A stretch of DNA of 64,000 nucleotides from Micromonospora sp045209745 (lineage in GTDB: Bacteria; Actinomycetota; Actinomycetes; Mycobacteriales; Micromonosporaceae): contig NZ_CP109273.1 in NCBI RefSeq assembly GCF_045209745.1, positions 2,294,001-2,358,000 on the forward strand. The letters are read 5' to 3'. The notes under the pieces were generated by a model that saw only the letters and a program-made list of their open reading frames with translations, did not search any database and was not told the origin of the DNA. Position numbers and translations under genes: made by a program. Every line of letters begins with the position of its first letter. Within the stretch, counting starts at the first letter, position 1. Positions 1 to 8,318 of this stretch are shown piece by piece.

Positions 1-1
1 G

Positions 2-1372
2 CGCGGCTGGGTGTCGGTTACCGACGGCGTATCGCTCGACGAGGACGGCCATGCCAGCGGGCACCTGCGCTTTGCCCGCGGTACTGACCTGGTCCACTGG
101 CGGATGACTGCCCAGCAGCAGCTGCGCCGGACCAGGACTGACTTCACATTCAATCGGGTGGACGGTCCCAGCCAGAGTGTCACCGTCTACCTGGAGGGCT
201 TCCGGTTCCACGCCACCCCTGAGCACAACCGCATCGCGTCGGACGCCCGGCAGCGGACCGTCCTACGCGCCGAGGGCCACCGCGTCTTCCAGGTCACCTG
301 GTCCGACATCGAGCTGTTCGAGCAGCAGCCAACCTCCACCCGGCCGGTCTGGCCGCCGTACTCAGGAACGGCCCAGGAGCAGGCCAAGGACGCTTACGAG
401 GAGTTCGACGGCAACCGGGCCCAGCTGACCGGCATGATCTACACCAATCCGGTGAACTCTCTGATCGCCTACCTGCGAGACCCCGACGAGCGGCGGTGGG
501 CGTCAGCGGCGGGCGCCATGGTGACCGGGCTGCTGGCCGAGCCAGGAACCGCTCTCCTAACGGCGACGACCGATCGCCGGGAACTGGCCCAGACGCTCCG
601 TGCCGAACTCAACGGACTCACTGCTGGCCAGTCCGAACAGCCCCCGCCTGCCGGGGACCCGGACGCCACGCTGCACGCTTTCCGGGCGCACGATCAGTGC
701 GGGCTGCCGATCATCGTCATCCTCGACGTCAACGATCCGGACCACCCGCGCTGGACGGCGCTCGCGGCTCTCGACGACCGTGACACCGCACTCACCGGCG
801 ATGGCCACTGGCAGCGCTGGCGCTCGTGGCTCTACTGGACGAACCTCACTCAGTTCCTCGCGTACGCCGGCGGTGACGGAGTCCAACTCGCCTACAGCAC
901 CGCCGTCGACCTCGACCTCGACACCCTCCTCGTCTGCGGCGGCGTCGGTGAACTCGACTCGCTGAACGGCCCGCCGCCGCCGAAGCCGACGGTCAGCGTC
1001 GACAAACCCGCTGCGGCGACGTCCGGACCGCGGGACCAGCAGTGGGACGACGAGATCCTGGAGATCCTCGACGATGAGCCGGAAAACGGCGGTGACCTCG
1101 GTGTTCTCGCCCGCAGGTTGGCCGACCGGGGCAAACGCGCACCCGTGTTCGGCTACGAACTCGGCGCCGGCCGGTGGCAGGTCGACTTCGCCTGGCTCCT
1201 GCCAAACCTCAAGATCGCAGTAGTGGCCCTGCACGGTGATGACACCGACGCACGGCACCGGAACGATGCATACGCCGAGGAAGGCTGGACGATGCGAACC
1301 GCGGCCGAGTGGCTCCAACACCTCGACGAACTCGAAGACCTGCTGCCCGACATGGAAGACTCCGAGTCATGA
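2..1372 (+). CDS. C-terminal part of a large DUF1998-type SF2 (DEAD/DEAH) helicase, 5' partial
   Basis: The reading frame is open to the left edge, so this is the last ~456 residues of a longer protein. No helicase motifs are present in the visible part; they would lie upstream. Two stretches look like the Vsr/PD-(D/E)XK-related segments found at the C-termini of very large DUF1998 helicases. One is near residues 60-100 (YLEGFRFH, then a basic segment ending FQVTWSDI). The other is near the end (VFGYELGAGRW ... VDFAWLLPNLKIAVV ... EEGWTMRTAAEW). The stop overlaps the next start (ATGA), so the two genes are probably translationally coupled. The helicase label is inferred from this C-terminal architecture and the neighbour; the upstream sequence would settle it. 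Confidence 0.55.
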   Translation, partial: RGWVSVTDGVSLDEDGHASGHLRFARGTDLVHWRMTAQQQLRRTRTDFTFNRVDGPSQSVTVYLEGFRFHATPEHNRIASDARQRTVLRAEGHRVFQVTWSDIELFEQQPTSTRPVWPPYSGTAQEQAKDAYEEFDGNRAQLTGMIYTNPVNSLIAYLRDPDERRWASAAGAMVTGLLAEPGTALLTATTDRRELAQTLRAELNGLTAGQSEQPPPAGDPDATLHAFRAHDQCGLPIIVILDVNDPDHPRWTALAALDDRDTALTGDGHWQRWRSWLYWTNLTQFLAYAGGDGVQLAYSTAVDLDLDTLLVCGGVGELDSLNGPPPPKPTVSVDKPAAATSGPRDQQWDDEILEILDDEPENGGDLGVLARRLADRGKRAPVFGYELGAGRWQVDFAWLLPNLKIAVVALHGDDTDARHRNDAYAEEGWTMRTAAEWLQHLDELEDLLPDMEDSES

Positions 1373-3651
1373 CCGCGCGACTCAGCCTGCACTACAAGGC
1401 CGAGGAAGAGCTCTACAAGCTCGACCGGACGGTCAAGGGACTGTTCTACGACTTCTGCCACCGGTTTCGGAAGAACCCAGATCAGCCTGGCCTGGATCTG
1501 AAGAAGCTCAAGGGCGACTCCCGCATCCACCGCGCCAAAATCAACCAGTCGTATCGGGCACTGCTCATTCCGGTCGAGACCGACGAGCGTGGCCGCCAGC
1601 ACTGGCTGATCATCGCGGTCCGGCATCGCAAGGACGTGTACGACGAACTCCAGGTCGCGGTCAACCGAGTCACCGGAGAGCTCGAGTTCGTCGACCTCGC
1701 CGTGATGGGTGACAGCTCCCTGCAGCGTGCCGGGATCACGCTCACCCCGGCCGAGCCCGAAGATGTAGCACCAACGCCGGCTCCCATTCCAGAGCCTGAT
1801 CAGGTTCCAGACCGGCCGCCCCTACTCGGCGCCTACACGGCCGACCAACTCCGCGACCTCGGCGTTGCCGAGCAGCTCATCGACTTGGCCTTGGCTGTCA
1901 CGACTGATGAGGAACTCGACCGACTCGTCTCGGGTGCACCGCTGCTGTCCAAGGACGTGCTTTACGGACTCGCGGCAGGGATGAGCATCGATTCAGTGCT
2001 CGAAGAGGTGACCCGCCCGGTAAAACTGTCGACTGCCCCGGACCTCGCCGACATCTCTACCGCGGTCAGCCGAACCAATGTTTCGTCGATCGACGACGAC
2101 GTGCAGGCTGCCCTGGACGAGGGCAGTTTCCGTAGCTGGAAGCACTACCTGCACCCGACCCAGGCCAAAACCGCTCGGCGTCAATACACCGGTCCGGCCC
2201 GCGTCTCCGGCGGTCCGGGCACAGGCAAGACCGTCGTCGCGCTGCACCGGGTCAAGTATCTCGTCGAGCAGCTGACCGGCGACGGTGTGCAGATTCTGCT
2301 TACAACCTTCACCGCCAACCTCGCCGCCGACCTGCGGCTCCGCCTCACCTCGCTGATCAGCGAACCGGAGCTGCTGGCGAGGGTTGACGTCATGCACATT
2401 GACCAGCTCGCCGCCCGTGTCATCGGTGAGAACACCGATCAGCGCAACCGGCGCAAGCGCATCAGCGATCAGGCAGCCATGATCGAGATGCGTCAGCTCC
2501 TCCTCGAACTCGACGAACAGCGCTGGGAGGCAGACTTTCTCCTCGACGAATGGGAGCAGGTTATTCTCGGCCAGGCACTGACAACCCGGTCGGACTACTT
2601 TAGCGCCCGACGCGGCGGGCGTGGCCGCGCACTCACCCGCCCAGAACGCAGCCAGATCTGGAAGCTCATCGAGCAGTTCGCCGCCCGTCTGGACAAGCTC
2701 GGCGCCGAGACCTGGGGCCAGGCCGCCGAACGCGCCGCCCGCTTCGAGATCGAACGCGCCGCCGCAGCGGAGCGGTACCGAAGCTCCCCTCCGACGGCTG
2801 ACGACAGCTCCGGCTCTCGGCCTTTCGCGCACCGGTACCGGCACGTCATCGTCGACGAAGCCCAGGACCTCCGCGCCGCTCACTGGAAGATGTTGCGCGC
2901 CATGGTTGAGCCCGGCGCGAATGACCTCTTCATCGCCGGCGACACTCACCAGCGGATCTATGACCACCAGGTCTCCCTGGGTGCCCTGGGCATCAACATC
3001 CGGGGCCGCTCACGTCGGTTGACACTTAGCTACCGCACCACCCGCGAGATCCTGGAACACGCCCTCCGGATGGCCGAAGGCAACAAGACCGTCTACGACG
3101 ATCTCGACGACGGCGTCGACAACCTCTCGGGATTCCGGTCCGTGCTGCACGGCCCCACACCGACCTTTTTGGGATATCAGAACTGGCCGGGCGAACTGGC
3201 CGGCGTCGGCACACTGCTACAGGGATGGCGCGACGAACTCTCGACGGACGACAGTGGCGCCCGCCAAGACCCGTCCGGCCACGTCGCGGTCGCGGTCGCG
3301 GATCACGAACAGCTGACCCAGGTCATCGAGTACCTGGAGACACAGGGCGGCCTGACCTGCGCTGAGCTCACTAAGGACGGGCCGCGTGGCGACGGCGAGA
3401 TTCACGTGGGGACGATGCACCGGTTCAAGGGCCTTGAGTATCAGCGGCTGGCGATCATCGGAGTGCGCAAGGGTGCGATCCCACGTCCCTACATCGAACG
3501 CTACCGCCGGTCCGACCCGCAGCGGTACGAGCTCGAGCAACGCAAGGCCCGGTCGCTGCTGTTCGTCGCCGCGACCCGTGCCCGAGATGTATTAGCCATC
3601 ACTTGGCACGGTGCACCCAGCCCTCTGTTGGATCCAGTGGTTAACGGCTGA
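1369..3651 (+). CDS. UvrD-like SF1 helicase with N-terminal RelE/ParE-like domain
   Basis: 760 residues from the ATG that overlaps the upstream stop; an in-frame start 60 nt earlier would lie deep in the previous gene. Residues 1-100 resemble a RelE/ParE fold (LKKLKGDSRIHRAKI, SYRALLIP, VRHRKDVYDEL). After a linker the SF1A motifs are all present: Walker A SGGPGTGKT (K287), motif Ia LLTTFTANLAADL, Walker B DEAQD (D496-D500), motif III AGDTHQRIY, motif IV LSYRTT, motif V MHRFKGLEYQ and motif VI FVAATRARD. It should be an ATP-dependent 3'-5' translocase or helicase. The toxin-like domain could bind ribosomes or DNA, or only the partner protein. Its catalytic competence cannot be judged here. 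The coupled SF2 helicase and the convergent nuclease suggest a DNA-processing or defence role. Confidence 0.85.
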   Translation: MTARLSLHYKAEEELYKLDRTVKGLFYDFCHRFRKNPDQPGLDLKKLKGDSRIHRAKINQSYRALLIPVETDERGRQHWLIIAVRHRKDVYDELQVAVNRVTGELEFVDLAVMGDSSLQRAGITLTPAEPEDVAPTPAPIPEPDQVPDRPPLLGAYTADQLRDLGVAEQLIDLALAVTTDEELDRLVSGAPLLSKDVLYGLAAGMSIDSVLEEVTRPVKLSTAPDLADISTAVSRTNVSSIDDDVQAALDEGSFRSWKHYLHPTQAKTARRQYTGPARVSGGPGTGKTVVALHRVKYLVEQLTGDGVQILLTTFTANLAADLRLRLTSLISEPELLARVDVMHIDQLAARVIGENTDQRNRRKRISDQAAMIEMRQLLLELDEQRWEADFLLDEWEQVILGQALTTRSDYFSARRGGRGRALTRPERSQIWKLIEQFAARLDKLGAETWGQAAERAARFEIERAAAAERYRSSPPTADDSSGSRPFAHRYRHVIVDEAQDLRAAHWKMLRAMVEPGANDLFIAGDTHQRIYDHQVSLGALGINIRGRSRRLTLSYRTTREILEHALRMAEGNKTVYDDLDDGVDNLSGFRSVLHGPTPTFLGYQNWPGELAGVGTLLQGWRDELSTDDSGARQDPSGHVAVAVADHEQLTQVIEYLETQGGLTCAELTKDGPRGDGEIHVGTMHRFKGLEYQRLAIIGVRKGAIPRPYIERYRRSDPQRYELEQRKARSLLFVAATRARDVLAITWHGAPSPLLDPVVNG

Positions 3652-3703
3652 GACCGCCCTGATGCGACTGCTCGATTCGGGCTGGGCCGTTCCCTCGCCT
3701 GTC

Positions 3704-5305
3704 TCAGCTACTGGCGGTTGCCGAGCTAGCACCGTCTGGTCCGGTGGTCGCGGTACGAGGGCGCTTGATGCCGATCAGGACGTCTTTGCCGAGGTGCTCT
3801 TTGATCAGGTATGCGAGGCGGTTGCCGTCGATGAGTTCGATCCGTCCGTGTTCGCGGGCCTTCTGCCAGGAGCGTGGTGTGAACCATGAGGTGGTGACGA
3901 GGATGCCGTGTCCGGCCTTCTTCTCTTCGATGGCGCCGGCGAGTTCGCGGATGTGGCTGACGCCCACGGCGTCTTTGTAGCGTTTGGCCTGCACGATGCT
4001 CAGCCTGCCGAGTAGGGCTGAGCGGTTGACGACGACGGCGTCGACACCGTCGTCGTAGTTTTGTTCGGTGGTCCAGCTTTCCACGCCCATCGCTTCGAAG
4101 ATCTGCCGGACCAGGTGTTCGAACTCGGTGGGGCTCATCTTCATCAGGTCGGGGCGCGAGTCGAGCGTGGAGACGGCGTCCATGCCGTCGACGAAGGAGA
4201 ACTTCGTTAGGTCGAAGTCCAGGATTGGGGTGATCGGCTCCAGTTCGTACGGGTGCGGCGAGACGAGGGCGTTGAGGTGGCGCAGGCACACCTCGGGGCG
4301 GACCTGGGCGAGGACGAGTTGGGCGAACAACTCACGTTCGACGTTGAGGCTGATCAGGCAGGGATATTCGCGCTGCCCGGTGCCGGGGTTGATTGCGTCG
4401 ACGTGGCCGTTGAACCCGATGCTGGCAAGCTGTGGATCCGCTTCGAACAGGTTGTGCAACGTCAGGAGCGCTACCTGGGCGACGAGCGAGCGGTACAGCT
4501 CGCTGGTCTCCTTCGTGGGTCGTGGGACCGGTTGGATCTCGTCGCGGGTCTGGACGTACTTGTATCCACGGACCGTGGGTACAGCCTCGCGGCCGGGGAG
4601 CTGCATGCGTACGACGACCTGCGCCTGCTGGGGACTGAAGGTGATCTCCGCGCGCCGGGGGAAGTCGTCTGGCAGGGGGACCTGGTTGAGGGCGAGCCCG
4701 AGGACCGACTCGACGGTCTTTCGGTCTCGGGCGCGGTAGCTGGTGATCAGTTGCTCGACTTGTCGGTTGTGCTCCTCAATCTCCGCCAGATGTTGCCGGA
4801 CCCGCTCGTCATGATGGCTGCGTGCAGCGTCGAGCCGCCGCCGCCGGTCGGCGTCGGCAGCCTGCCATGCCTGCATGGCCTGCTGATGGGCAGCGCGGGC
4901 GTTGGCGAGCTGCTGCTGGTAGCGGCTCTGCCCGCCGAGGAGCCGGCTGACCATACCGGGCTGCGGTGGCTCGAATTGCCCCCAGGCCGGCTGCGCGGCA
5001 ACCGCGGCGAGGTCGCCCGGATTGAACGGCTGCTGCGAGGGCTGGCGCTTGAGCGAGGTCAGGTCGATTCGAGCGGTGTGGCGTAGGCCGGAGGTGAGGA
5101 TCGCCTGGAGCTGCCGTGCCCGGTTCTCGACCTCGGTAGTCCGTAGCTCGGTCTCGCGCTTCTGGTCGGCGATGTGCTGGTCTCGTTTCGCCCGATCAGC
5201 GGCCTTGGTCGCAGCTGCGGTGGCACGCTGCTGCCGCTCGAGTTCTCGTACCTGTTGGCGTTGCCAGCGTTCCGACTCATTCGGCGAGGGAGACCTGCGC
5301 GCCAT
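3704..5305 (-). CDS. Mrr-type restriction endonuclease with coiled-coil N-terminus
   Basis: 533 residues; ATG preceded by GGAGG with 7-nt spacing. The first ~200 residues are rich in Arg, Gln, Glu and Ala and look like a long coiled coil (ERWQRQQVRELERQQ and following). The C-terminal ~140 residues are a Mrr_cat/restriction-endonuclease domain: FEHLVRQIFEAMG, then DDGVDAVVV (D422), then IVQAKRYKD (Q439, K441), giving the D...(Q/E)xK site. HGILVTTSWF is the usual following strand. Proteins of this type cleave DNA, often modified DNA. The gene is convergent to the helicase pair with only 52 nt between, and could be a third component or an independent Type IV restriction gene. Confidence 0.85.
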   Translation of the reverse strand: MARRSPSPNESERWQRQQVRELERQQRATAAATKAADRAKRDQHIADQKRETELRTTEVENRARQLQAILTSGLRHTARIDLTSLKRQPSQQPFNPGDLAAVAAQPAWGQFEPPQPGMVSRLLGGQSRYQQQLANARAAHQQAMQAWQAADADRRRRLDAARSHHDERVRQHLAEIEEHNRQVEQLITSYRARDRKTVESVLGLALNQVPLPDDFPRRAEITFSPQQAQVVVRMQLPGREAVPTVRGYKYVQTRDEIQPVPRPTKETSELYRSLVAQVALLTLHNLFEADPQLASIGFNGHVDAINPGTGQREYPCLISLNVERELFAQLVLAQVRPEVCLRHLNALVSPHPYELEPITPILDFDLTKFSFVDGMDAVSTLDSRPDLMKMSPTEFEHLVRQIFEAMGVESWTTEQNYDDGVDAVVVNRSALLGRLSIVQAKRYKDAVGVSHIRELAGAIEEKKAGHGILVTTSWFTPRSWQKAREHGRIELIDGNRLAYLIKEHLGKDVLIGIKRPRTATTGPDGASSATASS

Positions 5306-5646
5306 CCAGTTGCCTCCGGTGAAGAACTCGGGCTGCTGTTTCAGCGCGGCCAGGCTATCGCTGGAGATCGGCCTCGTCTAGCCGCGCGTAGCCGAATCAT
5401 TACTTGAGGCGTTCGAGCGTCGTGCTGCCTCTGGCCCTGCCCCGCGGACGCCGCGAATCGAGGTTGCGTGCTGCGAGGGGCCACGACGGTCCTTCTTGGC
5501 CGGTGCCGACAGTGCGGCCGTGAAGCGCGCCAACCTGTGAAGTGGCGCTGGTCTGCGGGGGCCCGCAGCGGCCGACGCGATCTGTACCGTCTCGACATGA
5601 GCCGCGAGCCTTCGTGCATGAGGTCTAGGACGGATGGCGCTCAACC
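5306..5646. other. 341-nt non-coding stretch between divergent genes
   Basis: This lies between the divergent starts of the Mrr nuclease and the BTAD-fragment gene and must hold both promoters. I see no convincing gene, tRNA or long repeat in it. Short open frames here have no recognisable domain. Confidence 0.5.
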
Positions 5647-6366
5647 ATGAACGACCCCCGACTCGAAGGATCTGCCGCAGTCGATGACGGCGGCGCGGAC
5701 GCAGTCGAGGGGCACGACACCCACCACCGCCTCGACAAGCAGGTCAACGTCGGAGTCAAGCGGGTGCAGGTCCGCGTCCTCGGCCCACCGGCGATCCTCG
5801 GCGTCCCCAACGGACAACACGTCCGGCCGCAGGCAGTCGAGTTCCTCGTCCATCTCATCGTGCGGGGCGGATCGGCGTACCAACACGAGATCCTGGATGA
5901 CCTCATGCCCGAGCCGCCGCGCCGGCTGGCCGCGCAGCGCCTACACACCTACACCTACAACCTGCGCCGAATCTGCACCCGCATCGGCGGCGAGAACACT
6001 TACCTGCAGCTGAAGCGACACCGCTACACCCTCAACCACGACGCCTTCGACGTCGACCTGTGGACCATGCGGGACGCCATCACCGCAGCACAATCCGCCA
6101 CCAAGCCAGCCGCCCGCGTCGCCGCTCTACGGCGCGCAGTCGACGTCTACCGCGGGCCGCTCGCCAACCACGCCGGATACCTGTGGCTCGCACCGCACCG
6201 CGACACCGTGACGCGCGACTTCGTGACCGCGGCCCTGACACTCGCCGAGGCACTCGCGGACCGGCCCGCCGAAGCCAGGAGCGCGCTCCAGGCCGCCGCG
6301 TCACATCACCCCGACGATGAGCGCCTCGCCGCTGCGCTTCTGGCAACCCGCCGTCGACCGGACTGA
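5647..6366 (+). CDS. Winged-helix/BTAD-domain protein, possibly a fragment of a larger regulator
   Basis: 239 residues. After an unstructured start, residues 38-125 look like an OmpR/SARP-type winged helix (VQVRVLGPPAILG, LHTYTYNLRRIC, HRYTLNHDAFDVDLW). The rest is a helical BTAD-like domain (RRAVDVYRGPLA, ALTLAEALADRPAEARSALQAA, HHPDDERLAAALLATR). In actinobacterial integrative elements this pair usually forms the C-terminus of a ~1000-residue LysM/BTAD membrane protein. Here the membrane and LysM parts are absent, so this may be a surviving C-terminal fragment. A short stand-alone regulator cannot be excluded. Its neighbours are decayed mobile-element genes. Confidence 0.6.
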   Translation: MNDPRLEGSAAVDDGGADAVEGHDTHHRLDKQVNVGVKRVQVRVLGPPAILGVPNGQHVRPQAVEFLVHLIVRGGSAYQHEILDDLMPEPPRRLAAQRLHTYTYNLRRICTRIGGENTYLQLKRHRYTLNHDAFDVDLWTMRDAITAAQSATKPAARVAALRRAVDVYRGPLANHAGYLWLAPHRDTVTRDFVTAALTLAEALADRPAEARSALQAAASHHPDDERLAAALLATRRRPD

Positions 6367-6568
6367 ACGCCCACCCGGATGGGACTGCAGCACCGAAGCG
6401 ACGAGAGCAGAACTCTCTCGCACTACTAAACCGGCTCCTGTCAGATTCTGCGAACTCCTCAACTTCTTGATCTTACAAGATTCAGCCGAAAGTCTGATGG
6501 AGGAAAAACAACAAGATGGGCCAAACGGAATTTCTAGGAGAGGTCGCTCCACGGGTTGTCAACACCCT

Positions 6569-7297
6569 TCAAGAGCCATCTGCTGCTGGTTGTCCCGCGT
6601 CCTCAGGCTTGACCGCCGCGAGGCGCCGGACATGACGCTCGGACACGCCAGCGGCCAGAGCCAACTCCGCGAGGCTGGCCTGGGGACGTTCAACCCGCAG
6701 CCGGGCGACGACATCTGCCGTCCGCTCCGCGCGTCCCGTCACCCGCTTGCGTCGCCCGGTCCGACGCAGAGGCGGCGATACCTGACTCGTCGCCGGACCG
6801 TCGGCGGCCCCAGCCAGCTGCGCCTGGCTCGCCTCAGTCACAACGTCCGACGGATGCGACCCCAGTGGTGGAGACGCAGCGTCAAAGGCAAGCGGCTGGG
6901 CGGTGTCTGACGTTCGAGGGTTGTAGCCCGATGCCGGCTGCGCTCTGGTCAGCATCTCCACGACCAGCAGCAGCGCTACCGCTGGCCACGCCGCCACGAT
7001 CCGCGCGCCGAGGCTGGGCTCGGCGGCGGCGATGTTCGCCGCCACGCTGGCCGCCACCCCCACCGCGAACGCCGTCCGAGCCGACCAGCGCACCCTCCGG
7101 CCGGCGCGCTTGTCCTCGACCATGGCCGCCGACGCGACGACCAGCATCCCGTCGACCGACAGCGGCAGCACATAGGCGACCTCGGGACGCTCACCGAACC
7201 TCAACGCCACGGCGACCATGTGACTCCACGACGACCAGGCAGCAATCCCGGCCACCGCCACCGTGCTCACGTCTCGGGCGAGCCGGGTTGGCGTCAT
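6569..7297 (-). CDS. DUF2637 (SpdB-like) membrane protein of an integrative element
   Basis: 242 residues. The N-terminal half has about four hydrophobic helices in the DUF2637 pattern (VAVAGIAAWSSWSHM, YVLPLSVDGMLVVASAAM, FAVGVAASVAANIAAAEP, AAWPAVALLLVVEMLTR). The C-terminal tail carries a helix-turn-helix-like segment (SLAELALAAGVSERHVRRLAA). In actinomycetes DUF2637 proteins are encoded almost exclusively on plasmids and AICEs next to FtsK/TraB translocase and replication genes. Neither is present here, so the element appears incomplete. The start overlaps the stop of the upstream gene by 4 nt. Confidence 0.85.
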   Translation of the reverse strand: MTPTRLARDVSTVAVAGIAAWSSWSHMVAVALRFGERPEVAYVLPLSVDGMLVVASAAMVEDKRAGRRVRWSARTAFAVGVAASVAANIAAAEPSLGARIVAAWPAVALLLVVEMLTRAQPASGYNPRTSDTAQPLAFDAASPPLGSHPSDVVTEASQAQLAGAADGPATSQVSPPLRRTGRRKRVTGRAERTADVVARLRVERPQASLAELALAAGVSERHVRRLAAVKPEDAGQPAADGS

Positions 7298-7686
7298 CGG
7301 ACCACCTCCGACCCGAGCCGTCGCTCGATGGCTTGGACCTCGGCGGGGTCCACTGATGGACGTCCGCTGATGTCCAAACGCATCTGGACGTCAGCCCATC
7401 GCCGACACCGGTCGACGACGTTGCCCGCGTCGAGACCGGTCGCTTTCGCGATGTCCGTCAGGTCCGCGCCAGCCTGCAGGGCGGTGTGGATCATCAAGGG
7501 TTGCCAGCGAGTCCACCAGGACATCACCGCAGCGGACAACGCCAACTCCGTCAGGACATCATCGAGTCCGGTTCTCGGCGTCCGAGCGACGGCATGGTCA
7601 TGAAGATCGAGAAGGAGTTGGAACGGGTTGATCTCTTCCGCATCGGCGAACCGCACCGGCGGGTCGGATGGGTGGCCCGGGTTCAT
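7294..7686 (-). CDS. Small hypothetical protein coupled to the DUF2637 gene
   Basis: 130 residues, translationally coupled to the DUF2637 gene (4-nt overlap). It has a helical central part (FQLLLDLHDHAVAR, VLTELALSAAVMSWW) and an HTH-like segment (DLTDIAKATGLDAGNVVDRCRRW). I do not recognise a named family. Position and coupling are typical of small accessory genes on actinomycete integrative elements, so DNA binding in maintenance or transfer of the element is plausible but unproven. Confidence 0.7.
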   Translation of the reverse strand: MNPGHPSDPPVRFADAEEINPFQLLLDLHDHAVARTPRTGLDDVLTELALSAAVMSWWTRWQPLMIHTALQAGADLTDIAKATGLDAGNVVDRCRRWADVQMRLDISGRPSVDPAEVQAIERRLGSEVVR

Positions 7687-7702
7687 CGGGTACCGCCCGG
7701 TG

Positions 7703-7746
7703 CCCGTGAGCTGGGCAAAGTCAGCGGTAGCGGGTCACCGGCGATC
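7703..7746. repeat. Copy A of an imperfect 44-nt direct repeat
   Basis: By eye this aligns with 10901-10944 at 39 of 44 positions, in the same orientation. Core sharing: CTGGGCAAAGTCAG and TCACCGGCGATC. Both copies lie in non-coding, apparently decayed sequence. Confidence 0.6.
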
Positions 7747-7828
7747 GTGGCGATGTGGTTCGCATGGTGGTACCTCCGGCCCACCAGCACTTTCCTGGTT
7801 GATCTCGGTCCCGAGTACAGCCAAGCGG

Positions 7829-8044
7829 TCACGCCGTCCCCTCCTGGTCGAGAATCCGGTCGATGGTCCGCGGTTCCATCGCCGTGCCGATCGTGCTGGC
7901 GAAGACCAGGCCCAGATCCGACCACACATCCCCGGCCGCGAGCCGCTCCTTGGCCTGGCGCACGCACTGTGCCTCCAACGCCCAGACGGCCAGAGCCGAC
8001 AGCGGCAGTGGACGGGCCGACCGGTGCGTCTTCGGTGCCCCTCC
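7829..8044 (-). pseudogene. Tyrosine recombinase (phage-type integrase) fragment
   Basis: A 71-codon segment between two in-frame stops translates to a recognisable interior piece of an actinobacterial integrase: KTHRSARPLPLSALAVWAL, then RQAKERLAAG, then GLVFASTIGTAMEPRTI. In intact relatives this lies between the first catalytic Arg region and the HxLRH box. The N-terminal SAM-like domain, the HxLRH box and the catalytic Tyr are missing, and I could not find them in any frame nearby. It is therefore a dead remnant, and the adjacent DUF2637 genes probably came in with it. Confidence 0.7.
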
Positions 8045-8318
8045 TCAGAGATGCCGCCGCGGCTCGCCTCGCCAGGCACCACAAGGGCTACCAGCCTCCC
8101 CGACGAGGAGATCCGCTTGAGTCGCAGAGGACTTGGGCCGTAGGCATTGGAAGCAGACCTGAGCGTGTGGGGAGCGTCGACGTTCCACCTGGCGGAGCCG
8201 TTGCAGCCGGAGGCAGCTTTATCGCAGCGTGCGGCTCTGGCAGGTGGTTGGCGGTAATCATTGGGCTGGAGATGACACAAGCCAGGGTGAACGTTCGTCA
8301 ACCAGGCGGGAGTCTTGG

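Larger units (their letters stand above)
7687..8318. other. Stretch without an intact gene, containing an integrase remnant
   Basis: No intact gene can be supported here. It holds a truncated tyrosine-recombinase segment on the minus strand (7829-8044), one copy of an imperfect 44-nt direct repeat (7703-7746; the other copy is at 10901-10944) and, at its right end, the promoter region of the ECF sigma gene. The remaining open frames have skewed composition and no recognisable motif. Confidence 0.5.

Noticed and set aside
6516..6635. 39-codon frame after a GGAGG-like site
   Set aside because: SD spacing of 12 nt is poor, the frame runs antisense into the end of the DUF2637 gene and there is no recognisable product. 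Kept as a possible relic only.
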